From: Paenibacillaceae bacterium
GTDB taxonomy: Bacteria > Bacillota > Bacilli > Paenibacillales > NBRC-103111
Assembly (NCBI GenBank): GCA_029256185.1
Contig: JAQSYI010000009.1
Span: forward strand, 124,001-188,000
Length of the DNA: 64,000 bases
Reading direction: 5' to 3'
Position numbers and translations under genes: made by a program. Positions 8,658-16,788 of this stretch are shown in pieces (the stretch's first letter is position 1; every line of letters starts with the position of its first letter). The notes below the pieces were generated by a model. It saw only the letters and a program-made list of their open reading frames with translations. It did no database searches and was not told the origin of the DNA.

Positions 8658-8919
8658 TACACTTCACTCCATTTCAGGCTTTTAGCTGTCCGCATGAGAC
8701 AACGGCCGTTTCCTGAGTGCCATTATTATATTATATCTCAAAGCATTGCCAAAACCCAATTAACAATTCCCGAACTTTTGCCTGGTTTGCCCAAAAAAGA
8801 TGTCCGTGCGTAGCCTGTCTGCGCTTAGATAGCATTATATTTTATCTCCTAAGGGCGCGTCAATCATGTTATACTAGGCAGTAAACATCAAAACCATACA
8901 GAGACAGATAGGAGCTGCC

Positions 8920-10278
8920 ATGAACGATCAACCGGTTTTGGGCGAAGATTCAGCCTTGCGGCCGCGAATAACGCTTGTACAAATGTTCATATTCTTCATC
9001 CCCCTGGGCTTGTCCTCAAGCCTTGTGACCATCTCTCATGTCATTATCAACGGAACGTTGACCCGCTCCCCCAATCCGGAGGCGATTATCGCAAGCTATG
9101 CAGTGGCCATGAGCCTGTTGGGCATTACCGAACGGCCCGCCATCCTGTTGCGCCAAACCTGCTCAGCCCTCGTGAGAGACCGTGTTTCCTTCCGGGCTGT
9201 CTCCCGGGTGGCTTTCTATTTATTGACGGGTGTTTTGCTTTTTGGGGCGCTGGTGTCCTATACAGGCGTGGGCAAGCTGGTATTCGGCACCCTGTTCGGG
9301 GTAAACGGCGAGCAGGTTACGCCCATCATGCATGTTTACCGGGTCGCCATGCTGGTCAGCTTCTTTTCCGGCATCCGCTGCTTGTTCCACGGTATCATTA
9401 TCTTCAATAAGCGTACCTTCTGGTTGACCATCGGCATGGTGATCCGCTTGATTGGCATGTACGCCCTGTCCCGGTATTACATTGCCAAGGGCGTGGACAG
9501 CAGCCAGGTAGGAGCCATTATTTTTTTGTTCGGCATGATGATCGAAGCGGGGGTTTCCGTATGGGAGGGGATGCGGCTTTACCGCAAGGTGCTCCCGGAG
9601 AAGAAGCCGGACCATCCTTACGAGAAGCCTGCTCAGATATTTTCCTTTTACCGGCCGCTGTTGTACTCGTCTTTGATCGCGGTCATTATCGGACCTTCCA
9701 TTAATATCTTTCTGGGCAAAACCATAGATGCGGAGCGCTCGATTGCTGCATTCGCCCTGGCAAGCAGCGTCTGCCAGCTGGTTCTGAGCTTCTTTTCTTA
9801 CCTGCATCAGATTGTGCTGAATTTCTACAGGCAGGATCCCCGCCAGGTCAGACGTTTTACACTGCTCATGGCCTTCGTGCCTTCTGTTCTGCTGGGAATT
9901 ATGAGCTTTACCCCCCTGGGGGCCTGGGTAATGACCCATCCGCTGGGAGCCAAGGAGCTGCTGCTTGAGGAAAGTCTCAAGGCGCTGCGGCTGTTTTTGA
10001 TTATGACCATAGCCTTCACTTGGCTGGATTATGTCAACGGCTTGCTGATGCTGAAGGGTCAGACGAAAGTGATGGTCTGGTCCCAGGCCTCCAATGTAAC
10101 GGTTACTTTGCTGACACTTACCGTATGTCTGCTGGCCGCGCCGCAATTGAACGGCAGAATCGGTGTCCTGGCCCAGTCTCTGGGGATTGTGACCGAGCTT
10201 GCTTTTGTCGCATGGACACTCCGGTCCACCTTGCGGGAAGACCGCAAGAACGGAGCCTCTCTCCCGCTAAGCGGTTAG
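8920..10278 (+). CDS. Multi-pass membrane protein, MATE-like (remote similarity to ANK proteins)
   Basis: This 452-residue protein has about 12 hydrophobic segments and the layout of a MATE/MOP-superfamily flippase or exporter. The first segment (FFIPLGLSSSLVTISHVIINGTL) followed by ASYAVAMSLLGITERP resembles the start of progressive-ankylosis (ANK) proteins, a MOP-related family that exports pyrophosphate/citrate in animals; this is a pattern resemblance, not an alignment. The substrate is unknown. The ATG follows GATAGGAG. It is 75 bases upstream of an MFS gene on the same strand, and the two transporters may share a transcript. Confidence 0.7.
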   Translation: MNDQPVLGEDSALRPRITLVQMFIFFIPLGLSSSLVTISHVIINGTLTRSPNPEAIIASYAVAMSLLGITERPAILLRQTCSALVRDRVSFRAVSRVAFYLLTGVLLFGALVSYTGVGKLVFGTLFGVNGEQVTPIMHVYRVAMLVSFFSGIRCLFHGIIIFNKRTFWLTIGMVIRLIGMYALSRYYIAKGVDSSQVGAIIFLFGMMIEAGVSVWEGMRLYRKVLPEKKPDHPYEKPAQIFSFYRPLLYSSLIAVIIGPSINIFLGKTIDAERSIAAFALASSVCQLVLSFFSYLHQIVLNFYRQDPRQVRRFTLLMAFVPSVLLGIMSFTPLGAWVMTHPLGAKELLLEESLKALRLFLIMTIAFTWLDYVNGLLMLKGQTKVMVWSQASNVTVTLLTLTVCLLAAPQLNGRIGVLAQSLGIVTELAFVAWTLRSTLREDRKNGASLPLSG

Positions 10279-10352
10279 TCCCGGAGATAACCCCGTCTAC
10301 AGCATGATAACGGATTAATATACTACTTCTAATGAAAGGCGGTAACCCGGTC

Positions 10353-11528
10353 GTGAAGAAGCAGGATACCATCATCAAATCCTTTTCCTTCTCTTATTTT
10401 ATGACCATGGCTCTGGTAATCTCTTTCTTCCCTCTGTATTATGACTCCCTGGGCTTCAGCAAGCTGCAAATCGGCTCGTTGTATTCCATCGGCCCTGCCG
10501 TGGGGATCGTCTCCAACCTGGTATGGGGGTTGCTCAGCGACCGGTTCCAGACGCTCAAGAAAACCATTATCGCCGTTTTGTTCGGCCAGCTTGTTATGGT
10601 TTTGCTGCTGTTCAATACGGATGTATACAGCATCATGTTTGTCATCGTCACCGGATTCTACTTTTTTCAGACACCGCTTAACGGTCTTAATGACAGCCAG
10701 ATTCTGCTCCATGTCAAGGAAACTGGCAAGAGCTACGCCTCCTTCCGGATGTGGGGTTCCATGGGTTTTGCCATAGCCGCCGTTCTGTGCGGTGTCGTGC
10801 TTACGCAGCTTGGGATTGGCATTCTGGGGGGACTGGCTATCGGCAGCGTTTCTTTATCGCTGATTCTGTCCTTTTGTCTGAAAGACCGCAAAGCCGGTAT
10901 GAAGAAGATGGAGCTGGGCGGCGTCTGGAAGGTCGTACTCCGGGGACGTTTCCTCTGGTTCCTCGTGCTGGTTCTCGTTATGTCCGTCTCCCACAGGGCG
11001 AACGACGGTTTTTTGTCCACCTATATGAAGGAACTGGGGGCAACCCGGGATTTGGTGGGCTATGCCTGGATGACCTCGGCGTTAAGCGAGGTGCCTATTC
11101 TTTTTTACCTGAGCAAATATGGTCATAAATACCGGGAGCTGCCCCTGCTGGGGGTAGCCTGCGCCGTTTATTTCCTGCGGTTCTTGTTGATGAGTGTCGT
11201 AGACGGCCCATGGTGGGTCATCCCTATCCAGACCCTGCACAGTCTCTCCTTCGGCATATTTCTGGTGACCGCCTTCCGCTACCTGCAGCAGTTGGTGCCC
11301 GACGAGTACCGCGCTACCGGCCAGGCCGTATTCAATATGACTTGGAGCGGCTGCGCCGGTCTGATCAGCGGCTTCGCGGGAGGGCGCATCTATGACGCAT
11401 GGGGAGGAGCCTCCTTGTACCGTTACGCTGCTTTCACTGCTCTGATTGCCTTTGCCGGCTTCATGGGCACACATCTGTACCAAAGAAACCGGGACGATGC
11501 GCCGTCCAATATTTCGAAGGGAGCTTGA
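10353..11528 (+). CDS. MFS transporter (MFS_1-like)
   Basis: This is a 391-residue, 12-segment major facilitator protein. It begins MKKQDTIIKSFSFSYFMTMA and has the loop LSDRFQTLKK between segments 2 and 3 (the MFS cytoplasmic signature region) and FRMWGSMGFAIAA, which recalls the nucleoside/phenylpropionate permease-like branch. The substrate is not predictable. GTG 10353 lies 10-11 bases after AAAGGCGG; the ATG at 10332 precedes that site and is not favoured. It ends two bases before the CYTH gene, with that gene's ribosome site inside its last codons, so the two are coupled. Confidence 0.85.
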   Translation: MKKQDTIIKSFSFSYFMTMALVISFFPLYYDSLGFSKLQIGSLYSIGPAVGIVSNLVWGLLSDRFQTLKKTIIAVLFGQLVMVLLLFNTDVYSIMFVIVTGFYFFQTPLNGLNDSQILLHVKETGKSYASFRMWGSMGFAIAAVLCGVVLTQLGIGILGGLAIGSVSLSLILSFCLKDRKAGMKKMELGGVWKVVLRGRFLWFLVLVLVMSVSHRANDGFLSTYMKELGATRDLVGYAWMTSALSEVPILFYLSKYGHKYRELPLLGVACAVYFLRFLLMSVVDGPWWVIPIQTLHSLSFGIFLVTAFRYLQQLVPDEYRATGQAVFNMTWSGCAGLISGFAGGRIYDAWGGASLYRYAAFTALIAFAGFMGTHLYQRNRDDAPSNISKGA

Positions 11529-11530
11529 CC

Positions 11531-12031
11531 ATGAACCTGGAAATTGAACGAAAATATATGCTGGAGTCGTTCCCCGCACAATGGATTGAATCCGGCGACT
11601 TGAAGATCGCAGGGCGCAGCAGGATTGAGCAGACCTATCTGGCCCTATCCGCCGATGAGGAAATCCGGGTCAGGAAGCTGGTATCCGAGGACAGCGGCAG
11701 AACCTTCTATACCCACACCTTCAAGCGCGGCCTGGGGTTGGCCCGCGAGGAGGCGGAATACGAGATCAACGAAGGAATTTACAAGCAGCTGCTGGAAGGC
11801 TCCGGCCGTTCTCCGCTGGTCAAGACCCGGACCAAGGTGCTAGACGGCGCAGGCCGGCTGTATGAGATCGATGAATATCACCAGTTCCATGTGATGACAG
11901 TCGAAGCCGAGTTTTCTTCCGAGGAAGCCGCGCTGGCTTTCCTGCCCCCGGTCTGGTTCGGCAAGGAAGTGGGCAGTGAGCAGGAATACCGCAACAAGTA
12001 CATGTGGGCGAAGCTGCAGGAGCAAGACTGA
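11531..12031 (+). CDS. CYTH domain protein (triphosphate-tunnel enzyme)
   Basis: This 166-residue protein has the CYTH/triphosphate tunnel fold. The opening MNLEIERKYML supplies the ExExK metal/triphosphate motif; later strands include IRVRKL, THTFKRG and TRTKVL with the expected basic residues and VEAEF near the end. Family members are inorganic triphosphatases, thiamine triphosphatases or class IV adenylate cyclases, and simple polyphosphate hydrolysis is the commonest activity. The ATG follows GAAGGGAG inside the preceding MFS gene. It ends before a strong two-way terminator. Confidence 0.85.
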   Translation: MNLEIERKYMLESFPAQWIESGDLKIAGRSRIEQTYLALSADEEIRVRKLVSEDSGRTFYTHTFKRGLGLAREEAEYEINEGIYKQLLEGSGRSPLVKTRTKVLDGAGRLYEIDEYHQFHVMTVEAEFSSEEAALAFLPPVWFGKEVGSEQEYRNKYMWAKLQEQD

Positions 12032-12106
12032 AGCAGGCATGAGGCGGGGGTGAAGTAGAGCGGCAAGCCTGAGAGCAGGGTCCACTATCTCTCCAACCGG
12101 CATATA

Positions 12107-12163
12107 GAAAAGCAGCATGTCGTCCTGCCCCGAGGGGAGCAAAACGAGCATGCTGCTTTTATG
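12107..12163. terminator. Bidirectional terminator between CYTH gene and yebC-like gene
   Basis: AAAAGCAGCATG pairs with CATGCTGCTTTT around a 29-base loop. A-runs and T-runs flank both sides, so it can serve both convergent transcripts. Confidence 0.85.
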
Positions 12164-12166
12164 CGC

Positions 12167-12916
12167 TTATTTGTCCAGCCGCTCCATTTCCTCATCGGAA
12201 ATTTCGAAGTTGGAATATACGTCCTGCACATCATCATTATCGTCGAAGGAGTCCATCATCTTCAGCAGCTTCTCCGCATTCTCTCCCTCGGACTGGATGG
12301 TGTTCTGGGGAACCCAGCGCACCGCCGCGCTGGTGAACACCAGCTTGGCCTCCTCCAGATTGGACTTGACGGTTTCCAGCTCATGAGGGTGGGTGATTAT
12401 TTCGAAGGAGTCCTCGCTAACGATCACATCCTCCGCACCGCCCTCCAACGCCTGCATAAGCACTTCATCCTCACTCAGATCCTCATGCTCTGTCCGGTCG
12501 ATAGTCAGAATGCCCTTTTCGTCGAACATATACATGACGCAGCCCGATTCGCCCATATTGCCGCCCCGTTTGTTGAAGATGGAGCGCACATCTGCAGCGG
12601 TACGGTTGCGGTTGTCGGTCAGGCATTTCACCATGATGGCCACACCGCCGGGGCCGTAACCCTCATACATGATTTCTTCGTACTCCACACCGTCATTGTC
12701 CCCTGACGCCTTCTTCAGCATGCGCTCAATATTGTCATTGGGCATCTTGAACTGGCGGGCGTTGTCAATGGCTCTGCGCAGTGAAAGATTGGAATCGGGG
12801 TTGGCGCCGCCTTTCTTGGCCAGCACGAATATTTCCCTGGCAAGTTTTACGAACATATTGTTCTTGACTTGGTCGGCCTTGCCTTTGCGGTCCTTGAAAT
12901 TCTTAAACTTGGGCAT
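12167..12916 (-). CDS. YebC/PmpR-family protein, divergent paralogue type
   Basis: This 249-residue protein belongs to the YebC (TACO1) family, whose members act as DNA-binding regulators or assist translation of proline-rich sequences. It keeps the fold signatures KLAREIFVLAKKGGANPDSN, YEGYGPGGVAIMVKCLTDNRNRT and RGGNMGESGCVMYMFD, and ends in the acidic segment typical of the family. The N-terminus is MPKFKNFKDRKGKAD, not the usual MAGHSKW, and is closer to the YeeN/YeeI subgroup. ATG 12916 is about seven bases after TTAGGAGT; ATG 12922 is too close. It is monocistronic. Confidence 0.85.
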   Translation of the reverse strand: MPKFKNFKDRKGKADQVKNNMFVKLAREIFVLAKKGGANPDSNLSLRRAIDNARQFKMPNDNIERMLKKASGDNDGVEYEEIMYEGYGPGGVAIMVKCLTDNRNRTAADVRSIFNKRGGNMGESGCVMYMFDEKGILTIDRTEHEDLSEDEVLMQALEGGAEDVIVSEDSFEIITHPHELETVKSNLEEAKLVFTSAAVRWVPQNTIQSEGENAEKLLKMMDSFDDNDDVQDVYSNFEISDEEMERLDK

Positions 12917-13032
12917 AATCATACTCCTAATCGTGAAAGATGGCACCATTAAGTTTACCACTTCCCGGGGAGCGGGTCAAAACGGATTTGAGCAGCCTCA
13001 TTTGCACCTGTCCAGGGTGGTTTGAATCGCAA

Positions 13033-13064
13033 CGTAAAAAACAGCCCTCCGGGGAGAGCTGTGC
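13033..13064 (-). terminator. Terminator of the cold-shock gene
   Basis: On the minus strand ACAGC.CTCC pairs with GGAG.GCTGT, followed by TTTTTT. It lies about 25 bases after the csp stop codon. Confidence 0.8.
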
Positions 13065-13087
13065 TTGGATTAGAATAATAGGATTGC

Positions 13088-13285
13088 TTATAATTTCACA
13101 ACATTAGCGGCTTGCGGGCCACGGTTGCCCTGTGTAATGTCGAATTCTACCTGTTGGCCTTCTTCCAGTGTCTTAAAGCCGTCACCGGTAATCGCGGAAT
13201 AGTGGACAAACACATCATTGCCTTGTTCCACTTGAATGAAACCATAGCCTTTCTCTGCGTTAAACCATTTTACTGTACCCTTCAA
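13088..13285 (-). CDS. csp: Cold-shock protein (CspA/CspB family)
   Basis: This is a 65-residue single cold-shock domain that binds single-stranded RNA and DNA as a chaperone. Both RNA-binding motifs are intact: KGYGFIQV (RNP1) and DVFVHYSAI (RNP2). The start codon is TTG, fixed by an AGGAGG eight bases upstream and by the conserved MKGTVKWFN opening; no in-frame ATG is available. A good promoter lies at 13377-13406, giving a leader of about 85 nt with GC-rich hairpin potential (GCATGCC/GGCAT), usual for cold-shock genes. A large structured repeat sits immediately upstream of the promoter. Confidence 0.95.
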   Translation of the reverse strand: MKGTVKWFNAEKGYGFIQVEQGNDVFVHYSAITGDGFKTLEEGQQVEFDITQGNRGPQAANVVKL

Positions 13286-13376
13286 TTAAATGACCTCCTA
13301 TGCCCATGCTTCAAGCGCAGGCATGCCTTGACCGGCATATAAATGTGTCCCGCCTTCAGAAACGACGAGTAAGAAA

Positions 13377-13406
13377 ATTATACCATGTCAGGTGGAAATA
13401 TTGCAA
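13377..13406 (-). promoter_or_regulatory. Sigma-A-type promoter of the cold-shock gene
   Basis: On the minus strand TTGCAA (13401-13406) is followed after 18 bases by TATAAT (13377-13382). It is correctly oriented and about 92 bases from the TTG start. Confidence 0.75.
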
Positions 13407-13415
13407 TAGTCGAGG

Positions 13416-13745
13416 TTTGCCCGATCCCCCCCTTCCCCCCTTTCGCCAAAGGGGGGAGACTTGGGCGCTGACGCCCCAAGACCCCGTCAAGGATGCGCGG
13501 GAACCGCCGGGACCACCGTTGAAGAGAGCGCGGCGCATGAGCCGCTTCCGTCCATAGAAGCCCTATCCCCCGACGGCGGATAAGGCTTCTATGGACACGC
13601 TATGGATTGGTGTTCTTCCGGTACGCGCTGCCCGTTCTGACTGCTGCTGCTGCTCGTGGAAGAGGTGTATGCGCATATGAGCCGCATCACGCTTGCGCGT
13701 GAAGCTCTTGGCGGGGCTGGCCGCTGTGTCCTGCGCCCGCTCCCA
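13416..13745. repeat. Structured intergenic repeat, copy A
   Basis: This stretch of about 330 bp is repeated at 43797-44126. In order it has the hairpin CCCCCCTTT-CGCC-AAAGGGGGG; the segment CTTGGGCGCTGACGCCCCAA (itself foldable) continuing into ACCCCGTCAAGG, identical in both copies; a 45-nt palindrome (13551-13595, arms TCCATAGAAGCC/GGCTTCTATGGA plus an inner TATCC/GGATA stem); the conserved block TGGTGTTCTTCCGGTACGCG; TTCTGACTGCTGCTGC; and the hairpin TCACGC-TTGC-GCGTGA followed by AGCTCTTG. Only the palindrome differs completely between the copies. It lies between a leftward methyltransferase and the csp promoter. The short frames in it look non-coding. Confidence 0.85.
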
Positions 13746-13768
13746 GCCCCCAGTTCAAGGGCAAGGTC

Positions 13769-14521
13769 TTATAGCCGGTTCGCTGTATCTTGGGCCTGCC
13801 GGCCGTCTTGTTTCCCAACCTTTGTAATCCGTAACAGTTGGCCGGAGCCGGGGATGAAGGGCAGCCGCGAAGGCAGTAGCTCTGCTGTCAAGCCATGCTC
13901 CCCAAGCTCGGCGAGCAGCTGCTCAAGCTGCGGATACAGCCTCCACTTCAGATCCAGCAGGGGGTAGATCCGCACTTCCCCCTCCGGCTTGCACACGCGG
14001 GCCAGCTCCAGCAATGCCCGGAGATGAAATTCGCAAGTAAACTGTTCCGCATACAGGAACAGAAAATGACTGCATAATACGTGGCTGAAGCTTCCGGAAG
14101 CGAAAGGCAGTTCAGGCAGAGAAGCGGAAACATAGGCCTCCGACCCGCCAAATTGCCGGTAATCCTGCACAAACAGCTCCAGGGATTCTCTGCGGCTCCG
14201 TTCATGTTCACAAGCGGAACCATAATAGCTCCAATCGAATTTATGCTTCAGACCGGCCAGTTTGATTCCGGCTTCCTCCAGTTCACGCAGCCCGTTAGCG
14301 TGAAGCTCCTCCGGCGGCAGCCGGTACAGCGGGTCAGCCGAAGTCACCCGGATTCCCCTCTCTCGGGCTCCCGCGGGGAATGAAGAGGCTCCTCCCGCCA
14401 CATCCAGAACCGATACATGCTCCCCGACTGCAAAATCGCAGGCAAACATCCGGACATACTCCTCGTAGGAACGGCATGTCATCGCCACTCCCGCTTGCTC
14501 ATAATGCTCTTTAGCGTTCAT
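13769..14521 (-). CDS. Class I SAM-dependent methyltransferase
   Basis: This is a 250-residue cytosolic protein with the SAM-binding motif I VLDVAGGASSFPAGARERG near residue 38, an acidic motif II position (TSADPLYRL), and LPFASGSFSHVLCSHFLF (motif IV region). The substrate is unknown; the fold resembles small-molecule (UbiE-like) methyltransferases. AAGGAGAG lies ten bases before the ATG. The last dozen residues (QDGRQAQDTANRL) run toward the structured repeat downstream and may reflect altered termination caused by its insertion. Confidence 0.8.
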   Translation of the reverse strand: MNAKEHYEQAGVAMTCRSYEEYVRMFACDFAVGEHVSVLDVAGGASSFPAGARERGIRVTSADPLYRLPPEELHANGLRELEEAGIKLAGLKHKFDWSYYGSACEHERSRRESLELFVQDYRQFGGSEAYVSASLPELPFASGSFSHVLCSHFLFLYAEQFTCEFHLRALLELARVCKPEGEVRIYPLLDLKWRLYPQLEQLLAELGEHGLTAELLPSRLPFIPGSGQLLRITKVGKQDGRQAQDTANRL

Positions 14522-14701
14522 AACTCACTCAACTCTCCTTTTCTCGTCTCATCTCTGCTCACCCTCCAGGCCAGCCGCCCAAACGAATAACCTGCGGGCA
14601 CCTCGACGGTTACAGGAATTGTAGCACCTCCCTTTCATTATTGGCAACTGTCTCTCCGGCAATAAGCGCCTGTCCCATCTTTATAGATGCGGGAATACTC
14701 T

Positions 14702-14730
14702 TTGACAGCCGCTTTACGATTGCGTACAAT
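14702..14730 (+). promoter_or_regulatory. Consensus sigma-A promoter
   Basis: TTGACA (14702-14707) and TACAAT (14725-14730) are separated by exactly 17 bases. It faces the 81-residue small gene, whose TTG start is about 58 bases from the predicted transcript start. Confidence 0.85.
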
Positions 14731-14794
14731 CCTATATAAAGACATAAATACTGCCAGCATAAGAGGGGCAGCTACAAAAAGCGAGGGAACAGCC

Positions 14795-15040
14795 TTGAGG
14801 AGCAGCAAAATCAAAACCGTCCAGATTTACAAAACGGACAAATGGAATATGATGAATGTGGAAATAAACGGGAAAAACTTAATCCTCCGGGAAATCTCCG
14901 AACAGTGGGGAGAAGAATGCCATACTTTTCTCAGCCGTCCGGCGATGATGCATTGGGCCGAAGCGAGGTTTTCTGAGGAACGATTCCAAGGAACCCCGGA
15001 AGAACGGGCGGAGATTATGGAGAAATTCCGTCAAGTTTGA
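14795..15040 (+). CDS. Small conserved-looking protein, about 81 aa
   Basis: The C-terminal 60 residues (MNVEINGKNLILREISEQWG onward to RAEIMEKFRQV) read like a real, charged cytosolic domain, but I do not recognise a named family. Start choice is open. The TTG at 14795 has GAGGG seven bases upstream and is used here. ATG codons at 14849/14852 lack a ribosome site. An in-frame ATC at 14810 sits seven bases after AGGAG and could be a non-canonical start. A consensus promoter upstream and a terminator just after the stop codon show it is its own transcription unit. Confidence 0.65.
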   Translation: MRSSKIKTVQIYKTDKWNMMNVEINGKNLILREISEQWGEECHTFLSRPAMMHWAEARFSEERFQGTPEERAEIMEKFRQV

Positions 15041-15046
15041 CCAAGC

Positions 15047-15087
15047 CAAAAAGCCGCGCTCCCTGCCAAGGGATGACGCGGCTTTTT
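15047..15087. terminator. Terminator after the 81-aa gene, usable in both directions
   Basis: AAAAAGCCGCG pairs with CGCGGCTTTTTT around an 18-base loop that itself can fold (TCCCT/AGGGA). It also lies just beyond the terC-family stop codon. Confidence 0.85.
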
Positions 15088-15117
15088 TAAGTTCCCAGGA
15101 AGCTCACTCCCCAGCGG

Positions 15118-15960
15118 TTAACCCAAGTGCTTCTGCACTTCTGCCGAAGGACTTCCCTTAACCACAGGTTGGCTTTTGCCGCTCAGGAACCAGCCCGCTA
15201 CGGCGATCAGGATCAGAATGATATAGAAGCTGAGCTTCCAGCCCGTGCTGTGAGCGAAGTGCTCGGAGATTACCCCTACCGAAGGGTGTGCAAGGGTGAC
15301 AACAGCCAGCTTGACGCCTACCCAACCTACAATGACGAAGGCAGCTATCTCCAAACTTGGACGGGCATGCAGCAGCTTGACAAAGTACGATGCAGCGTAA
15401 CGCATAATGACGAGGCCGATAAACCCGCCCAAGAAAACCACGATGAAATGCCCGCCGTCCATGCCGCCGATCTGGCGGATACCGCTGGCAGGAAGCGCCA
15501 CGGCCAAAGCCACGGCTGCCAGAATGGAATCAATCGCAAAGGCGATGTCCGCAATTTCCACCTTAAAAACCGTCATCCAGAAGCCGGCCTTGGGCTTTTC
15601 TTTGACCGGAGCAGCCAAAACGTCTACATTGGTATCGGGGTCCGTGATCTCCGTATCTGCTTTTTTCCTATTAAGCATAACTTTCCTGATAATATGATTC
15701 CCTGCTATGAACAGCAAGTATAATGCCCCCACCGCTTGGACTTGCCAGATGTCAACCAAGAATGAGATGATGAATAAGGAAGCAAGACGGAATACAAATG
15801 CACCGGCCAGCCCGTAAAACAATGCCTTCTTTCTTTCCGCGTCCGGCAGATGCTTCACCATGATCGCAAGCACCAGCGCATTATCCGCGGCAAGCAAACC
15901 CTCCAGTGCTACCAGCACCAATAACACCCATCCATACTCCAGTAATAGTCCCAAATCCAT
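15118..15960 (-). CDS. TerC family membrane protein (YkoY-type)
   Basis: This is a 280-residue membrane protein with about seven hydrophobic segments and TerC signatures ALEGLLAADNALVLAIMV and VEIADIAFAIDSILAAVAL, whose acidic residues lie within membrane segments. TerC proteins of this type export manganese or help load metal onto secreted proteins. The gene follows a yybP-ykoY riboswitch, so expression should rise with Mn2+. AGGAGGAAAAAG precedes the ATG. This pairing of riboswitch and TerC protein matches B. subtilis ykoY, which supports a manganese role. Confidence 0.9.
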   Translation of the reverse strand: MDLGLLLEYGWVLLVLVALEGLLAADNALVLAIMVKHLPDAERKKALFYGLAGAFVFRLASLFIISFLVDIWQVQAVGALYLLFIAGNHIIRKVMLNRKKADTEITDPDTNVDVLAAPVKEKPKAGFWMTVFKVEIADIAFAIDSILAAVALAVALPASGIRQIGGMDGGHFIVVFLGGFIGLVIMRYAASYFVKLLHARPSLEIAAFVIVGWVGVKLAVVTLAHPSVGVISEHFAHSTGWKLSFYIILILIAVAGWFLSGKSQPVVKGSPSAEVQKHLG

Positions 15961-16015
15961 CTCTTTTTCCTCCTCTAGTTCCTGCCAATTTCATTTTATC
16001 CAATTAAATAAAGCT

Positions 16016-16165
16016 AAAAAGACCTTCACCACAAGTATTCCCCGCTTCACGCGGAAGGATTACTTGATGGTAAAGGTCTCGCTAACACTAATTAATTGCC
16101 AATAAAACCGGAGGGTCACCCCTCGTAATGACGATTTTACTGTACAGCTACTCCCCTTTACAGGA
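16016..16165 (-). ncRNA. yybP-ykoY manganese riboswitch with terminator
   Basis: On the minus strand the leader begins AAAGGGGAGTAGC, continues through CGTCATTACGAGG and GGTGACCCTCCGGTTTTATTG, and reaches GCGAGACCTTTACC. This is the conserved yybP-ykoY layout. GAGACCTTTACC can pair with GGTGAAGGTCTTTTT to form the terminator (16016-16083). Mn2+ binding would favour read-through into the TerC gene. I recognise it from consensus segments; no covariance model was run. Confidence 0.9.
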
Positions 16166-16355
16166 ATAATATTCAGTTGGTGTTGCTGCTTATCCCAAGC
16201 ATAGTGAATAATCGCACACTTGTCAATACGAAATTAGAGATTTTCAAGGATCTCATCCCTGCCGTCCGGTTCGAATAGATGACTGAAGACAATTATGCTA
16301 ATATAATGTCATGCAATACCAATAACAGCCAATCGGCAAGGTGGTTATTCCAGCA

Positions 16356-16538
16356 ATGGCAGACAACAGCTCCATCGCCATATTCGTTATTCTCTCGGTT
16401 TGTTTTGCGTTAGTGCTTATTATGAAGAAGGATACACTGGCTCCCGGCTTTAAGCGCGGACTGGCGATTATGGCCGTTGTCATGGTTAGCTTTTCGTTTT
16501 TCCTGATTCTGTACAGCCTGTTTACTATGGGGCAATGA
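16356..16538 (+). CDS. Small two-segment membrane protein, 60 aa
   Basis: The protein begins MADNSSIAIFVILSVCFALV, has a first membrane segment, a short basic loop (KKDTLAPGFKRG) and a second segment (LAIMAVVMVSFSFFLILYSLF). I do not recognise a family. The ATG at 16356 is 11 bases after AAGGTGG. It stands alone upstream of the oligopeptidase gene and may be a small stress or spore membrane protein; that is a guess. Confidence 0.55.
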   Translation: MADNSSIAIFVILSVCFALVLIMKKDTLAPGFKRGLAIMAVVMVSFSFFLILYSLFTMGQ

Positions 16539-16788
16539 CAGAATAAGGCAAGGGCATCCGACACATAATAGTTACCAAAATGAAGGCCTCTGCCCAAGCG
16601 GTTCCTTATCTTTTGGGATAGCGTCCTGCAAAGACGGGGCCTGATGTGGAGGTTACAGAAAAATGTCCTGCCATCGCCTTCTGCCCCTGGCTTTATCCAT
16701 GAGTCTGATTACGGCCTGCGCGGCGCCTGCAAGTGAAGCAGCCGCCTTAATGGGCCGCGACGATTCCAAACCGACAAGGAGGGTTCCC

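Noticed and set aside
13356..13538. Short leftward ORF inside the structured repeat (and its counterpart at about 43789-43900)
   Set aside because: Both copies share a frame ending in GSWGVSAQV.PL, but this follows from nucleotide conservation of hairpins; the starts and downstream ends differ and no ribosome site is seen.
13416..13745. Interpretation of the structured repeat as a retron or IS200/IS605-derived element
   Set aside because: No reverse transcriptase, TnpA or TnpB is adjacent to either copy, and the exchanged palindrome is central, not subterminal. The idea is not supported by the window alone.
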